DNA of 46,162 bases from Saprospiraceae bacterium (GTDB lineage Bacteria > Bacteroidota > Bacteroidia > Chitinophagales > Saprospiraceae). The DNA lies in the NCBI GenBank assembly GCA_020631105.1, contig JAHDHW010000010.1:14680-60841 (forward strand). The letters run 5' to 3'. The first letter of the stretch is position 1. Each line of letters starts with the position of its first letter. Below are positions 1-9,371 of this stretch, in pieces. Under the pieces are notes generated by a model. That model did no database searches. It worked only from the letters and a program-made list of their open reading frames with translations, and had not been told where the DNA came from. Made by a program: the position numbers and the translations under genes.

Positions 1-153
1 ACCAACTCACTCACTTCCTATACCATCATCTACACTTTATCACTCCTCACAAGGCCGAAGGTCGATCACCTAATATCAAAAATATAGCTCGGCAATCCTA
101 CATCCCACACTCCAGCCCTTCTGGCTTACCGATCTCCCTCGCTGTCTATCTCC

Positions 154-1092
154 CTACTTCATCAACTGCATATTCCGTATTACCCCTTCAAGGCCCTGGC
201 TTTTTAGCTTACTTTGGTATTGCATTGCTTTTTGTCGGGAGCTAAATTCACCAATTAGTACTTTATAGAGCGTTTTATCAGGCTTATTTACGATATGAAC
301 GATGATCGGTTCCTCAAAATGATCCTGTATACGAGCTACTTCACGAAGAACATTTCCGTATTCTCCAAAGGCGCCGATTTGTACGCTGAACCCAGCAGAA
401 ACTTGATTATGTACCTTGAATCGATACAAGCCATTACCCTCTGCAACCGGGGTGTTTGGGGTATTAATTTCCTCTGAGCTGGATATTGGAGTAACAGGTT
501 TCTTGTCTGGTTTGGATATCCGAACGGGAGATTGCTGCATGGGAGAATGACTGGATTGAACCTTATTGAGCTTACTATAAGAAGTTACATTGCCAGGACT
601 ATTTGAAGTTGATTGCTGATGATTAGTGTTTACATTTTGTGAAGGGGCGGTACCAATATTGCCCTGAGCAACTTTGTTTTGGGCAGAGTTATGTTTCTTA
701 AGTAAGGATAACATTTTTGAAGCTGGTAAATTCTTATCATACTTTTCCAAAAGCTGCCCCTGGCTATTGAATATTATTATCGTTGGGATAGTCTGTACAT
801 TATATACTTGCTTAAGCGCAATACCATCAAAGTTGTCTATATCTACCTTTACAGGGATATAATGCTGGTTAATATACTGGATAACCTGAGGGTCTTTAAA
901 AGTAGTTTCCTCCAGTACCCGGCAAGGGGCACACCAGCTGGCAGTGAACTCAGCGAAATAAAGTTTTCCTTCCTGTCCAGCCAGTTTTTTAGCCGCACTT
1001 AAGTTTCCGCGGAAGAATTGGACTTCTTCAATTGTCGAAGCCTGCAGAATGAAAGGCAGGCATAATAGCACAAGAATCAAACGAATGTTCAT
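154..1092 (-). CDS. Periplasmic thioredoxin-SPOR fusion protein
   Basis: 312 residues. An N-terminal signal peptide (about 1-18, ending near QAS) sends it across the inner membrane. A thioredoxin-like domain follows, with the redox motif WCAPC (cysteines 54 and 57) and the usual cis-proline in TIPT (P103). A Q/N/S/T/P-rich linker (about 135-220) leads to a C-terminal SPOR domain (about 230-308). SPOR domains bind glycan strands without stem peptides, which are found mainly at division sites; thioredoxin domains of this type reduce or exchange periplasmic disulfides. The combination suggests a disulfide-handling protein held at peptidoglycan (inference). It could alternatively be a thioredoxin-like chaperone. 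No neighbour on the same strand is in the window, so it appears to be transcribed alone. Domain calls are confident; the substrate is unknown. Confidence 0.85.
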   Translation of the reverse strand: MNIRLILVLLCLPFILQASTIEEVQFFRGNLSAAKKLAGQEGKLYFAEFTASWCAPCRVLEETTFKDPQVIQYINQHYIPVKVDIDNFDGIALKQVYNVQTIPTIIIFNSQGQLLEKYDKNLPASKMLSLLKKHNSAQNKVAQGNIGTAPSQNVNTNHQQSTSNSPGNVTSYSKLNKVQSSHSPMQQSPVRISKPDKKPVTPISSSEEINTPNTPVAEGNGLYRFKVHNQVSAGFSVQIGAFGEYGNVLREVARIQDHFEEPIIVHIVNKPDKTLYKVLIGEFSSRQKAMQYQSKLKSQGLEGVIRNMQLMK

Positions 1093-1629
1093 AATTGCAA
1101 TAATTAATTCAACTTATATCTCTAAGCAAGGCTTACAGTATATCTTGTTGAATAGTTAATAAAAATTAAGGCTGGTGTTTCCTCTGTTATGCGGAGTTAT
1201 GTTTGTTATAAGTATTATTAATAAATCAAATATGATACCACATATTGCGGTTTTTATTGATTTGTTTCGTACTCATTCCGATAATTAGGATAAAAGCTTT
1301 CGGTAAGATTAGCAAGGATAAAACGTTGTTATGTATTCAATTATTGATTAGGAATAGTTTAAATATGAATTTTTAACAATTGTGTCGATTTTTCCTTAAA
1401 AAAGTGATTTTTTGGAGCTGTTTTAACATTCTTTTTGGATACAGTCAGCGCCTGGTGGATCGATAAAAATCGATTCCACCACCAGCGAATAATAAAAATA
1501 ATTATTAGAGGATATAATACTACATTGAAAATCGAGCTCAAATCATGAATGAAAGAGTGGATTTCCTTATCATTGCAGCATAATTATAAAGACTTAGAGG
1601 TCAAACATTAGAGAAATAAACAATCAACT
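1093..1629. other. 537-base intergenic region with one hairpin
   Basis: AT-rich gap between two divergently transcribed genes. No convincing gene was seen. Positions 1453-1481 form a hairpin: TGGTGG and ATCGAT pair with ATCGAT and CCACCA around an AAAA loop, with one bulged T. Neither side is followed by a T run, so it does not look like an intrinsic terminator. A lone TATGTTTG box (1198-1205, plus strand) has no matching -33 element. Confidence 0.5.
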
Positions 1630-2619
1630 ATGTCAAAAACCTTAGCTGCAATTACGGGTGTACACGGTTATGTACCTGATTATATTATGACTAATGCGGA
1701 GTTGGAAACAATGGTAGAAACTACGGATGAGTGGATTACTTCCCGTACAGGTATTAAAGAACGTCGAGTACTGAAAGGAGAGGGCTTAGCTGCTTCTGAT
1801 ATGGGAAAGGAGATGGTCCAGGGCTTATTGGAGAAAACGGGGACAGCTCCTGAAGAAGTAGAGCTTTTGATTTGTGCGACGATTACAGGTGACCGTGTTT
1901 TTCCGGATACTGCAAATACTATCCTTGATAAGGTAAATGCGAAAAATGCTTTTGGCTATGATATAAATGCAGCTTGTTCAGGTTTTTTATATGCTTTAAC
2001 GACCGGAGCAAAATTTATCGAATCTGGTACCTACAAAAAAGTGGTTATCGTCGGCCTTGATGTAATGTCTTCTATTCTGGATTATACAGACCGATCTACT
2101 TGTATCATCTTTGGTGATGGCGGCGGAGCGGTATTATTAGAACCCAATGAGGATGGATTTGGTATAGTAGACTCTGTTCTGAAAGCAGATGGTAATGGGC
2201 GTCAATACCTTAATATGGAAGCTGGAGGTTCTTTGAAGCCTACTTCTGCAGAAACAGTAGCGAACGGAGAGCATTTTATCCATCAGGAGGGGAGGACCGT
2301 ATTCAAGTATGCTGTTCGTGGTATGTCAGAAACGATCAAAGATGTACTTGATCGAAATAATATGGACAAAGGAGATATCAGTTGGCTTATCCCACACCAA
2401 GCCAATATCAGGATTATTCAGTCCGTGGCGAATGCCTTGGACTTTCCGATGGAAAAGGTAATTGTAAACATCGAGAAATACGGAAATACAACTGCCGGAA
2501 CCCTTCCATTATGCCTTTGGGACTTTGAGGACCAATTTAAGAAAGGAGATAATATAATGCTTACTGCATTCGGAGGAGGGTTTACCTGGGGATCTACTTA
2601 TCTTAAATGGGCCTATTAA
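1630..2619 (+). CDS. fabH: 3-oxoacyl-ACP synthase III (KAS III, FabH)
   Basis: 329 residues, the normal length of the family. FabH condenses acetyl-CoA (or a branched starter) with malonyl-ACP to start type II fatty acid synthesis in the cytoplasm. The thiolase-fold catalytic triad is visible: Cys116 in NAACSGF, His256 in PHQANIRI and Asn286 in EKYGNTTAG. The C-terminal GGGFTWGS segment is also typical. The ATG at 1630 gives the standard N-terminus ending the first strand at ITGVHGYVP. It lies upstream of efp, accB and accC on the same strand, although efp has its own promoter. The usual partner plsX is not in the window. Starter-unit preference cannot be read from the sequence alone. Confidence 0.96.
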   Translation: MSKTLAAITGVHGYVPDYIMTNAELETMVETTDEWITSRTGIKERRVLKGEGLAASDMGKEMVQGLLEKTGTAPEEVELLICATITGDRVFPDTANTILDKVNAKNAFGYDINAACSGFLYALTTGAKFIESGTYKKVVIVGLDVMSSILDYTDRSTCIIFGDGGGAVLLEPNEDGFGIVDSVLKADGNGRQYLNMEAGGSLKPTSAETVANGEHFIHQEGRTVFKYAVRGMSETIKDVLDRNNMDKGDISWLIPHQANIRIIQSVANALDFPMEKVIVNIEKYGNTTAGTLPLCLWDFEDQFKKGDNIMLTAFGGGFTWGSTYLKWAY

Positions 2620-2663
2620 ACGGAATACTAGTCGCGAATCAGAGATAGTCCGCCGTGACAAGC

Positions 2664-2693
2664 TTGAAAAACTTGGTTTATTTCGTATCTTTG
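2664..2693 (+). promoter_or_regulatory. Bacteroidota-type promoter of efp
   Basis: TTG at 2664-2666, a 19-base spacer, then TATCTTTG at 2686-2693. This matches the phylum's sigma factor consensus (TTTG or TTG, about 19 bases, TAnnTTTG). Transcription should begin near 2699, leaving a leader of about 45 bases before the efp start at 2746. Confidence 0.75.
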
Positions 2694-2745
2694 CGTCGCT
2701 TTTTTAAGCAGCAATTTTTATTTAAGATCATATAGACGAATTATT

Positions 2746-3315
2746 ATGGGTAATACCTCAGAGATTAGAAACGGCTTGTGTCTCAACTTTAACAATGACG
2801 TATGGAGTGTAGTTGAATTTCTACACGTAAAACCTGGAAAAGGACCTGCTTTTGTCCGTTGTAAGTTGAAAAGTCTAACTAATGGTAAAGTTGTAGATAA
2901 TACTTGGCCATCCAGTCATAAAATCGATATCGTTCGGGTAGAACGACGTAAATATCAGTTTCTCTACAAAGATGATATGGGTTTCCATTTTATGGATACA
3001 GAATCTTATGAGCAAACTGCCCTAAATGAGCAGTTACTTGAGAATCCTGGCCTTTTGAAAGAAGGAGCAATGGTAGAAATTTTATTTAATACTGCCGATG
3101 ATACTCCTCTTACAATGGAAATGCCACAATACATTCAACTTGAGGTAACTTATACCGAACCCGGTGACCGTGGCAATACCGCTTCTACTAATGTAATGAA
3201 GCCTGCTACTGTTGAAACCGGCACAGAAATCAAAGTACCTTTATTTATTAATATTGGGGACATCGTTAAGATTGATACAGCGACTGCTTCTTATGTAGAG
3301 CGTGTCAAAAACTAA
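2746..3315 (+). CDS. efp: Translation elongation factor P
   Basis: 189 residues, colinear with EF-P over its three beta-barrel domains. EF-P binds ribosomes stalled on polyproline and stimulates peptide bond formation. The tip loop of domain I reads VKPGKGPAF, with Lys32 at the position that is beta-lysylated in E. coli EF-P. Here the loop is the palindrome PGKGP, the form described for an unmodified EF-P subfamily in Actinobacteria, so modification may not be needed (inference). The C-terminal domain carries the family signature GDRGNTAS...KPATVETGTEIKVPLFINIGD in shortened form. It is expressed from the promoter at 2664-2693 and sits just before accB and accC, a frequent bacterial arrangement. 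Confidence 0.97.
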   Translation: MGNTSEIRNGLCLNFNNDVWSVVEFLHVKPGKGPAFVRCKLKSLTNGKVVDNTWPSSHKIDIVRVERRKYQFLYKDDMGFHFMDTESYEQTALNEQLLENPGLLKEGAMVEILFNTADDTPLTMEMPQYIQLEVTYTEPGDRGNTASTNVMKPATVETGTEIKVPLFINIGDIVKIDTATASYVERVKN

Positions 3316-3503
3316 ACCCTAACTGGTATTGTTTAATTAAAGGGCCGTTAGATCAGCGTAAATCACTGATTATTCGGTTTTAAATCGGATTTCGTTTAGT
3401 TTTCTTTTCGAAATTCATTAGATTATCAGCGAAATAGGGGAGAATGCTTCCTTCTATTTGTCAGAACACCAATATTGAATCAAACTCTTAAAACCGTTAA
3501 TAA

Positions 3504-4034
3504 ATGGATTTCAAAGAAATTCAGGAGTTAATCAAACTCATTAACAAGTCTAACCTTACAGAATTCAAAATGCAGGATGGAGATTTTAAGCTCTCTGTAC
3601 GCACCAAAAAGTACGGTAAGCTTAAACATCAACAAACTCCTCCACAACAAATTGTTTCTGTACCTGCAGCTCCTATCCAAACCGGATACGTGGCTTCTCC
3701 TCCAGCACCTGTCCATGCACCCGTCAATGAAGCAGCAGCTTCAGATGACCAAGCCAAGCAAGAAGCAGCTGCGAGTGAAGACAGTTCTTCTTATTTAGAA
3801 GTACGTAGCCCGATGGTTGGAACATTTTACCGTTCTCCATCACCGGACAAACCTTCGTATATTCAGATTGGAGATAATGTCCAGGAAGGATCAGTTGTTT
3901 GTATTGTTGAAGCAATGAAGCTCTTTAACGAAATTGAATCTGAGGTCTCAGGTAAAGTAGTAAAAATAATGGTAGAAGATGCCAGCCCTGTTGAGTATGA
4001 CCAGGTATTATTCTTGGTTGACCCGAAAGGCTAA
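3504..4034 (+). CDS. accB: Biotin carboxyl carrier protein of acetyl-CoA carboxylase
   Basis: 176 residues. AccB carries the biotin that shuttles carboxyl groups from biotin carboxylase (AccC) to the carboxyltransferase that makes malonyl-CoA. The N-terminal 35 residues form the conserved helical segment [19 protein letters not shown] flexible Pro/Ala/Gln-rich linker (about 43-95) follows, then the biotinyl domain (about 98-174) with the attachment motif EAMKL and biotinyl lysine Lys139. accC starts 39 bases downstream, so the two are surely co-transcribed. The 188 bases between efp and accB show no terminator and no clear TAnnTTTG box, so read-through from efp is possible. Confidence 0.97.
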   Translation: MDFKEIQELIKLINKSNLTEFKMQDGDFKLSVRTKKYGKLKHQQTPPQQIVSVPAAPIQTGYVASPPAPVHAPVNEAAASDDQAKQEAAASEDSSSYLEVRSPMVGTFYRSPSPDKPSYIQIGDNVQEGSVVCIVEAMKLFNEIESEVSGKVVKIMVEDASPVEYDQVLFLVDPKG

Positions 4035-4073
4035 GTTATTAGTGAAATTGAAGTATCCATTTAACAAGCTACT

Positions 4074-5453
4074 ATGCAAAAATACTTTGACAAAATTCTA
4101 ATTGCGAACCGTGGAGAGATTGCTCTCAGGATCATCCGAACCTGCAAAGAAATGGGGATCAAAACGGTTGCAGTATATTCAACGGCAGACCGTGAAAGCC
4201 TGCATGTTCGATTTGCGGACGAGGCGGTTTGTATTGGCCCTCCGGCTTCAGCAGAATCCTATCTTAATATTCCTAAAATCATGGCAGCGGTAGAAATTAC
4301 CAATGCTGATGCGGTCCATCCTGGATATGGATTCTTAGCAGAAAATGCTGACTTCGCTGAAGTTTGTGCGGAATATGGTATCAAGTTTATTGGCCCAACA
4401 CCAAGCCAAATCCGCAAGATGGGAGATAAGATCACGGCTAAAGAGACGATGATTAAAGCTGGTGTTCCGGTGGTACCTGGTTCGGATGGATTATTGAAAG
4501 ACGTAAAACATGCGAAGTCTGTCGCTGAAGGTATCGGTTATCCGGTCATGTTGAAGGCAACTGCGGGAGGTGGGGGAAAAGGAATGCGAATCGTTTGGAA
4601 AGAAGAGGAGTTAGAATCTGCCTGGAATATGGCAAGAAAAGAAGCCAAAGCGTCTTTTTCGAACGATGGGATCTATGCTGAAAAGTTTATTGAAGAACCT
4701 CGCCATATCGAAATTCAGGTTGCTGGAGACCAGTATGGTACCGTGATACATCTATCAGAACGTGATTGTTCTATTCAACGACGACACCAAAAATTAGTGG
4801 AAGAATCTCCTTCTCCGTTTATGACAGATAAGCTTCGGGAAGAAATGGGGGAAGCAGCGATCCGAGCTGGCGAAGCCATTAGGTACGAAGGTGTTGGCAC
4901 CGTAGAGTTTTTGGTGGATAAGCATCGGAACTTCTACTTCATGGAAATGAATACCCGAATCCAGGTAGAACATACTGTTACAGAAGAAGTTATTGATCAT
5001 GATCTGATCAAAGAACAAATAAAGCTTGCTGCTGGTGAAAAAATCAGTGGGGGTAATTATATTCCTACACTTCATGCAATTGAAGTAAGGATTAATGCAG
5101 AGGATCCTTTCAATGGATTCCGTCCTAGTCCGGGGAATATTAGCTCTTTTCATAGTTCAAAAGGACATGGAGTCCGAGTGGATACGCATGTTTATGCGGG
5201 GTATACGATTTCGCCGTATTATGATTCAATGATTGCTAAATTGATTTGTCGTGCTCAAACCCGGGAAGAGTGTATTAAGAAGATGGCCAGAGCCTTGGAT
5301 GAATTTATCATTGAAGGGGTCAAAACAACCGTTCCTTTCCATCAGCTATTAATGAAAAATGAACGCTTTAAGAATGGGGACTTTAATACCGGATTCCTTA
5401 ATGAATGGGACTTTGAGGCAGAAGCCAAAGCCCTTTTAGGTACAAAAAAATAA
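4074..5453 (+). CDS. accC: Biotin carboxylase subunit of acetyl-CoA carboxylase
   Basis: 459 residues, slightly longer than E. coli AccC. It carboxylates biotin on AccB using ATP and bicarbonate. Domains run in the family order: N-terminal pre-ATP-grasp fold beginning [19 protein letters not shown]-grasp domain with the glycine-rich loop [12 protein letters not shown], and C-terminal biotin carboxylase domain. The catalytic segment [10 protein letters not shown] places Glu291, Arg295 and Glu299 where the active-site acid, arginine and bicarbonate-activating residues lie in the family. Forms an operon with accB and is closed by a hairpin terminator at 5479-5507. The carboxyltransferase genes accA and accD are not in the window. 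Confidence 0.97.
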   Translation: MQKYFDKILIANRGEIALRIIRTCKEMGIKTVAVYSTADRESLHVRFADEAVCIGPPASAESYLNIPKIMAAVEITNADAVHPGYGFLAENADFAEVCAEYGIKFIGPTPSQIRKMGDKITAKETMIKAGVPVVPGSDGLLKDVKHAKSVAEGIGYPVMLKATAGGGGKGMRIVWKEEELESAWNMARKEAKASFSNDGIYAEKFIEEPRHIEIQVAGDQYGTVIHLSERDCSIQRRHQKLVEESPSPFMTDKLREEMGEAAIRAGEAIRYEGVGTVEFLVDKHRNFYFMEMNTRIQVEHTVTEEVIDHDLIKEQIKLAAGEKISGGNYIPTLHAIEVRINAEDPFNGFRPSPGNISSFHSSKGHGVRVDTHVYAGYTISPYYDSMIAKLICRAQTREECIKKMARALDEFIIEGVKTTVPFHQLLMKNERFKNGDFNTGFLNEWDFEAEAKALLGTKK

Positions 5454-5478
5454 GTTTAAAGAACAAACAAGATAAGCA

Positions 5479-5507
5479 AAGCCTCATCCACTATTGGTGA
5501 GGCTTTT
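5479..5507 (+). terminator. Intrinsic terminator after accC
   Basis: AAGCCTCA pairs with TGAGGCTT, with further partial pairing toward the loop, followed by TTTTGCGTTTT. It separates the accBC unit from the exporter gene that starts at 5522. Confidence 0.8.
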
Positions 5508-5521
5508 GCGTTTTAATTAAT

Positions 5522-7336
5522 ATGAAAAGTTTCTGGCGGCTGTTTCGTTACATCAAAAACTATAAAGGCTACGTTTCCCTCAATGTTATCGGAAACGTAT
5601 TCATGGCTTTGTTTACAGCGGTTAGTATTCCTGCAATTATCCCTTTTTTACAGATTCTATTTAACCAGGCTCCTACGATTGATGAACGGCCGGAGGTTAA
5701 TGGTCTAGACGACCTTGTACAGTTTTTTAAGTATCAGTTTAGCCATTCGATGTCCGTGAATGGGAAGGATACGACCTTGATCTACTTATGCTTGATTATT
5801 GTTGGTCTATACTTTTGTATAAATTTTTTCAGGTATTTATCGCTTTTTGCGATGGCTCCGGTACGAAATGGAATAGTTCGTGATTTGCGGGCGCAGCTTT
5901 ATGCAAAGATGTTGTCTATGCCGCCTTCCTACTTTAGTGAAGAACGTAAAGGAGATTTAATGTCCCGGATAACGGCAGATGTTCAGGAGATTGAATCCAG
6001 TATCCTTAATGTATTGCAAGCTTTGTTTAGAGAACCAATTATTATCGTTTTCTGCCTTAGCTTTATGGTTTATATTAGTCCTTCGCTGACCCTATTCGTG
6101 CTTGGACTCATCGTTGCTACCGCACTTATACTCGGGCGGCTCAGCAAAACCCTCAAAAGAAAATCTTCCAGAGCACAGGGCTTGCTTGGAGACCTGATTA
6201 CAATTATAGAAGAGTCGCTCTCAGGAATGCGAATAATCCAGGGCTTTACTGCCGAAAAGTATCAAAGGAGTCGTTTTGAAAATAAAAATAATGAGTACAG
6301 GTCAATTCTAACTAAAGTGATTCGCCGAAGGGATCTCTCCTCACCACTCTCTGAGTTTTTAGGCATAATGATCGTGGCCGTTTTGCTTTGGTATGCCTCA
6401 CGACAAGTATTTCAGGAGGACATGGATGCCGCTACTTTATTTGCATATCTACTAGCGTTCTTTTATATCCTGAATCCGGCCAAAGCATTTTCGAAAGCAT
6501 TTTTTAATGTACAAAAAGGAATTGCTGCGATGGAGCGGGTAGAGGAAGTCCTGGATGCAAAGAATGAGATTACTGACCATAGAGATGCGAGATCAATACA
6601 ACATCTGGAATCATCAGTTGTATATGATAAGGTCTCTTTTAAATATCCTAATGATGACCGATGGGTATTAAAAGAGGTGGATATAGAAATTGAAAAAGGA
6701 AAAGTAGTTGCATTAGTAGGGGCATCCGGAGCCGGTAAATCTACTTTAGCAGATTTGTTACCGCGATTTTTTGATGTTACCTCCGGTGCAATCCGTATTG
6801 ACGGGGTAGATATCAGAGCGTGCAAGATCAGCGAATTAAGATCACTCATGGGAATCGTAACCCAGGAAGCAATACTCTTCAATGACAGTATTTACAATAA
6901 CATTGTTTTTGGAGTAGAAGGGGCTAGCGAAGCGGATGTAATACATGCTGCTAAGGTGGCGAATGCACATGATTTTATTATGGAAGCAGAAGCGGGATAT
7001 CAAACGAATATAGGAGACCGCGGAGCAAAACTTAGTGGGGGACAAAGACAAAGGCTAACGATCGCCAGAGCAGTTTTAAAAAATCCTGAAATCTTAATTT
7101 TGGATGAGGCAACTTCTGCCCTGGATTCTGAATCGGAGTTATTAGTGCAACAGGCATTAAATAAACTGATGCAAAATAGAACAGCCATTGTGATTGCACA
7201 TCGGCTTTCGACTATTCAACATGCCGACGAAATCATTGTATTGGAGGAAGGAGAAATCATTGAAAGAGGTACCCACGACGAGTTAATGCAGCAAAGTAAA
7301 ACCTATAAAAAGCTCGTAGAGCTGCAAGCCTTATAA
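5522..7336 (+). CDS. ABC exporter, MsbA-like (fused permease and ATPase)
   Basis: 604 residues, the usual size of a half-transporter that works as a homodimer in the inner membrane. The N-terminal part (about 1-340) holds hydrophobic segments consistent with six membrane helices. The ATPase domain (about 355-604) has Walker A GASGAGKST (400-408, Lys406), ABC signature LSGGQRQR (504-511), Walker B ILILDE (Asp528, Glu529) and the switch histidine in AHRLST (His560), so it should be active. The closest family by layout is the MsbA/lipid A or multidrug exporter group, but sequence alone does not fix the substrate. It follows a terminator, so it has its own expression, yet no clear promoter box was found in the 14 bases left before the start. 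Confidence 0.9.
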   Translation: MKSFWRLFRYIKNYKGYVSLNVIGNVFMALFTAVSIPAIIPFLQILFNQAPTIDERPEVNGLDDLVQFFKYQFSHSMSVNGKDTTLIYLCLIIVGLYFCINFFRYLSLFAMAPVRNGIVRDLRAQLYAKMLSMPPSYFSEERKGDLMSRITADVQEIESSILNVLQALFREPIIIVFCLSFMVYISPSLTLFVLGLIVATALILGRLSKTLKRKSSRAQGLLGDLITIIEESLSGMRIIQGFTAEKYQRSRFENKNNEYRSILTKVIRRRDLSSPLSEFLGIMIVAVLLWYASRQVFQEDMDAATLFAYLLAFFYILNPAKAFSKAFFNVQKGIAAMERVEEVLDAKNEITDHRDARSIQHLESSVVYDKVSFKYPNDDRWVLKEVDIEIEKGKVVALVGASGAGKSTLADLLPRFFDVTSGAIRIDGVDIRACKISELRSLMGIVTQEAILFNDSIYNNIVFGVEGASEADVIHAAKVANAHDFIMEAEAGYQTNIGDRGAKLSGGQRQRLTIARAVLKNPEILILDEATSALDSESELLVQQALNKLMQNRTAIVIAHRLSTIQHADEIIVLEEGEIIERGTHDELMQQSKTYKKLVELQAL

Positions 7337-7409
7337 TCAATCAAAACTCTTTTTTGGAGCTTTATCTACTCATTTATACAATTTTAGTATCCTTTTAAGG
7401 AGGGATAAT

Positions 7410-7428
7410 TTTAACGAATAGCGTTAAA
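7410..7428. promoter_or_regulatory. Short inverted repeat upstream of a T9SS cargo gene
   Basis: TTTAACG-AATAG-CGTTAAA: a perfect 7-base inverted repeat about 75 bases before the start at 7501. It could be a protein-binding site or a small RNA hairpin; no T run follows, so it is not a standard terminator. Confidence 0.3.
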
Positions 7429-7500
7429 GTGTGTCTAAGAATTGACGTACTGTTTCAATTTCGCCTTTTAAGTTGTAATTTTAGTATTCAAATTTATCAT

Positions 7501-8640
7501 ATGAGATTAAGTATACTAGTCCTTTTATTCAGTTGTTGTGCCTTTATTGGTTCTGCACAAATAACGATTACCAGTGCCACTTTTCCGGTAGCAGGAGACA
7601 CTTTACGTACTGTAATTGATGGATTGCCTTCGAATATTGTGGTTAACCCTGCTGGTGGAGCGATAGGAGCAAACTGGGATTTTAGCTCCTTACAAGGGGT
7701 GCTTAATCAATCCGTTTATCAACCTGCTAGTGCTGGTGCTGGTGCGGCCAGTTTTCCAAACGCTGATTTAGTAACCATCTCAGGAGTAACCGGAGAGAAT
7801 TATTATAATGTAGTTGATGGATCATTTCAATTTATTGGTTACCAGGGGCCTGATCCGGCAGGATTAGGGATAGATTTAGCTGTAAACATTAATCCGAGTC
7901 TGCAGGAACGAATAGCACCTTTGGATTTTGGAGATACTTATACTGATGAAGGCGCTGTATTATTACCGGTATCTGCGGATGATCTGCCTGGTGCATTGGT
8001 TGATAGTTTTGCAATTACACCAGATTCTTTGCGTCTGCGACTATCTATAGATCGAACTGCTTTTGTGGAAGGTTGGGGAACCATGACCATTCCTGGAGGA
8101 ACTTATGATGTCTTACGAGAGAAACGGATAGAGGAATCAGAAGCACGTTTGGATATCAAAGTTGGGATCGGACCATTCTCCGAATGGGTTGATGTAACGG
8201 ATATTATTGGTCTGGAGTTTTTGGGTAAGGACACAACCACTACATATCGGTTTTATTCAGAAGACTCAAAAGAGCTGATTGCTATAGCTACTGTTGATAA
8301 TGAAAATAATGATTTAGTCCGCTTGGTAGAGTATAAATATAATGATGTCACTACAAACATTCGTTATGTAAATAATGGTAAGCCCGATCTCTTAGCTTAT
8401 CCTAACCCTGCTATTGAAGATATCAGACTTGAGTTTATGAATTTACCTGCTGGTACATATACGGTCAAAATACTTAACATACTAGGTATCGAAGTTTGGG
8501 AGGAAAATTACTATGTACAAGGGGACCTTATGGCCGAAGTAGATATCTCAAAGCTACGCAAAGGGACCTATTTATATAGCCTTGTAAACCAAAATGGCAA
8601 AACGATTTCTACTAAGCGCCTTATTGTAATGCGTCCATAA
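7501..8640 (+). CDS. Secreted protein with T9SS C-terminal sorting domain
   Basis: 379 residues from the ATG at 7501. The open frame extends upstream to 7429, but the signal peptide MRLSILVLLFSCCAFIGSAQ starts exactly here. The mature part is rich in aromatic, Gly, Thr and Asp residues, as in beta-sandwich surface proteins, and matches no enzyme family I recognise. The last 80 or so residues begin LLAYPNPAIEDIRLEF and include LNILGIEVW, DISKLRKGTYLYSLV and KRLIV. That is the type A sorting domain that directs proteins through the T9SS and is removed by PorU at the surface. The T9SS genes lie 10-19 kb downstream. Function of the mature protein is unknown. Confidence 0.85.
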   Translation: MRLSILVLLFSCCAFIGSAQITITSATFPVAGDTLRTVIDGLPSNIVVNPAGGAIGANWDFSSLQGVLNQSVYQPASAGAGAASFPNADLVTISGVTGENYYNVVDGSFQFIGYQGPDPAGLGIDLAVNINPSLQERIAPLDFGDTYTDEGAVLLPVSADDLPGALVDSFAITPDSLRLRLSIDRTAFVEGWGTMTIPGGTYDVLREKRIEESEARLDIKVGIGPFSEWVDVTDIIGLEFLGKDTTTTYRFYSEDSKELIAIATVDNENNDLVRLVEYKYNDVTTNIRYVNNGKPDLLAYPNPAIEDIRLEFMNLPAGTYTVKILNILGIEVWEENYYVQGDLMAEVDISKLRKGTYLYSLVNQNGKTISTKRLIVMRP

Positions 8641-8786
8641 AGTTAATTTTGATTATTCTGCAACATCATTGTTAATCGCTTGTCATTATAAGCGTATTAA
8701 TAATTATTGTATAATGGCGATTGAATTATTGATTTGATATTGAACAACTTCATTGATAACTCAGCTAATCGCCTAAGAGCTTAGCT

Positions 8787-9365
8787 ATGAAAAAAATAAC
8801 CTTAGTATTTATCTCAATCCTATCTTTTAGTATTTTTTCTCTTGCGCAAGACCAGGAAACGGTATTTGAATATAGTGGACTTAAGCTTACTGGCTTATGG
8901 GGCGGACCAGTGTATGGCCTGACACCAATCAGTAATGAGAATGTATTTTATCGTGGAGGTTTTGGAGGTTTAGAGTTTAATAAGAATTTATTCTTGGGTT
9001 ATGCTGCATATTGGCTTGATGAGCGAGTAGTAATTCCGGAGTATCCTAACCAAAGACTTGATTTAAGTTTTAAAGGAGCCATTTTATCTTATGCACACAA
9101 AGCGCACAAAACGGTTCACCCCAAATTTGCTTGCTTTGTAGGAGGAGGAAAAATCGACGTTGAAGCGGAAGAAGATGATAAGATCTTCGTTTTGCAGCCT
9201 TCAGCAGGAATTGAAATAAATGCCTTTAAATGGTGGCATATTGATGTACTTGCCGGGTATCGTATCATCAGTAATACAGATTTAGCTAATTTGGATGATC
9301 AGACGCTATCAGCTTTTCAAGCAGAAATAAAACTTAGGTTCGGAATATCCTGGGGTTGGCATTAA
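8787..9365 (+). CDS. Small outer-membrane beta-barrel-like protein
   Basis: 192 residues with a clear signal peptide (MKKITLVFISILSFSIFSLAQ). The mature region alternates hydrophobic and polar residues in short stretches, is rich in Gly, Tyr, Phe and Trp, and ends in KLRFGISWGWH, with alternating strands and aromatics near the C-terminus. This is the look of an 8-stranded outer-membrane barrel, but no specific family was recognised. It converges on the PAQR gene, leaving six bases between stops. It is separated from the upstream cargo gene by 146 bases that contain no clear terminator. Confidence 0.65.
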   Translation: MKKITLVFISILSFSIFSLAQDQETVFEYSGLKLTGLWGGPVYGLTPISNENVFYRGGFGGLEFNKNLFLGYAAYWLDERVVIPEYPNQRLDLSFKGAILSYAHKAHKTVHPKFACFVGGGKIDVEAEEDDKIFVLQPSAGIEINAFKWWHIDVLAGYRIISNTDLANLDDQTLSAFQAEIKLRFGISWGWH

Positions 9366-9371
9366 ATAAAG

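Noticed and set aside
1359-1541. 60-codon minus-strand frame with a hydrophobic N-terminus and basic tail
   Set aside because: It starts with TTG, has no ribosome-binding site or promoter, and its Trp run comes from the CCACCACCA arm of a hairpin. It could be a small membrane protein, but the support is too weak.
4794-5153. 119-codon minus-strand open frame
   Set aside because: Antisense to the catalytic region of accC; a shadow of a conserved gene.
6463-6882. 139-codon minus-strand open frame
   Set aside because: Antisense to the ATPase domain of the ABC exporter; no signal or domain of its own.
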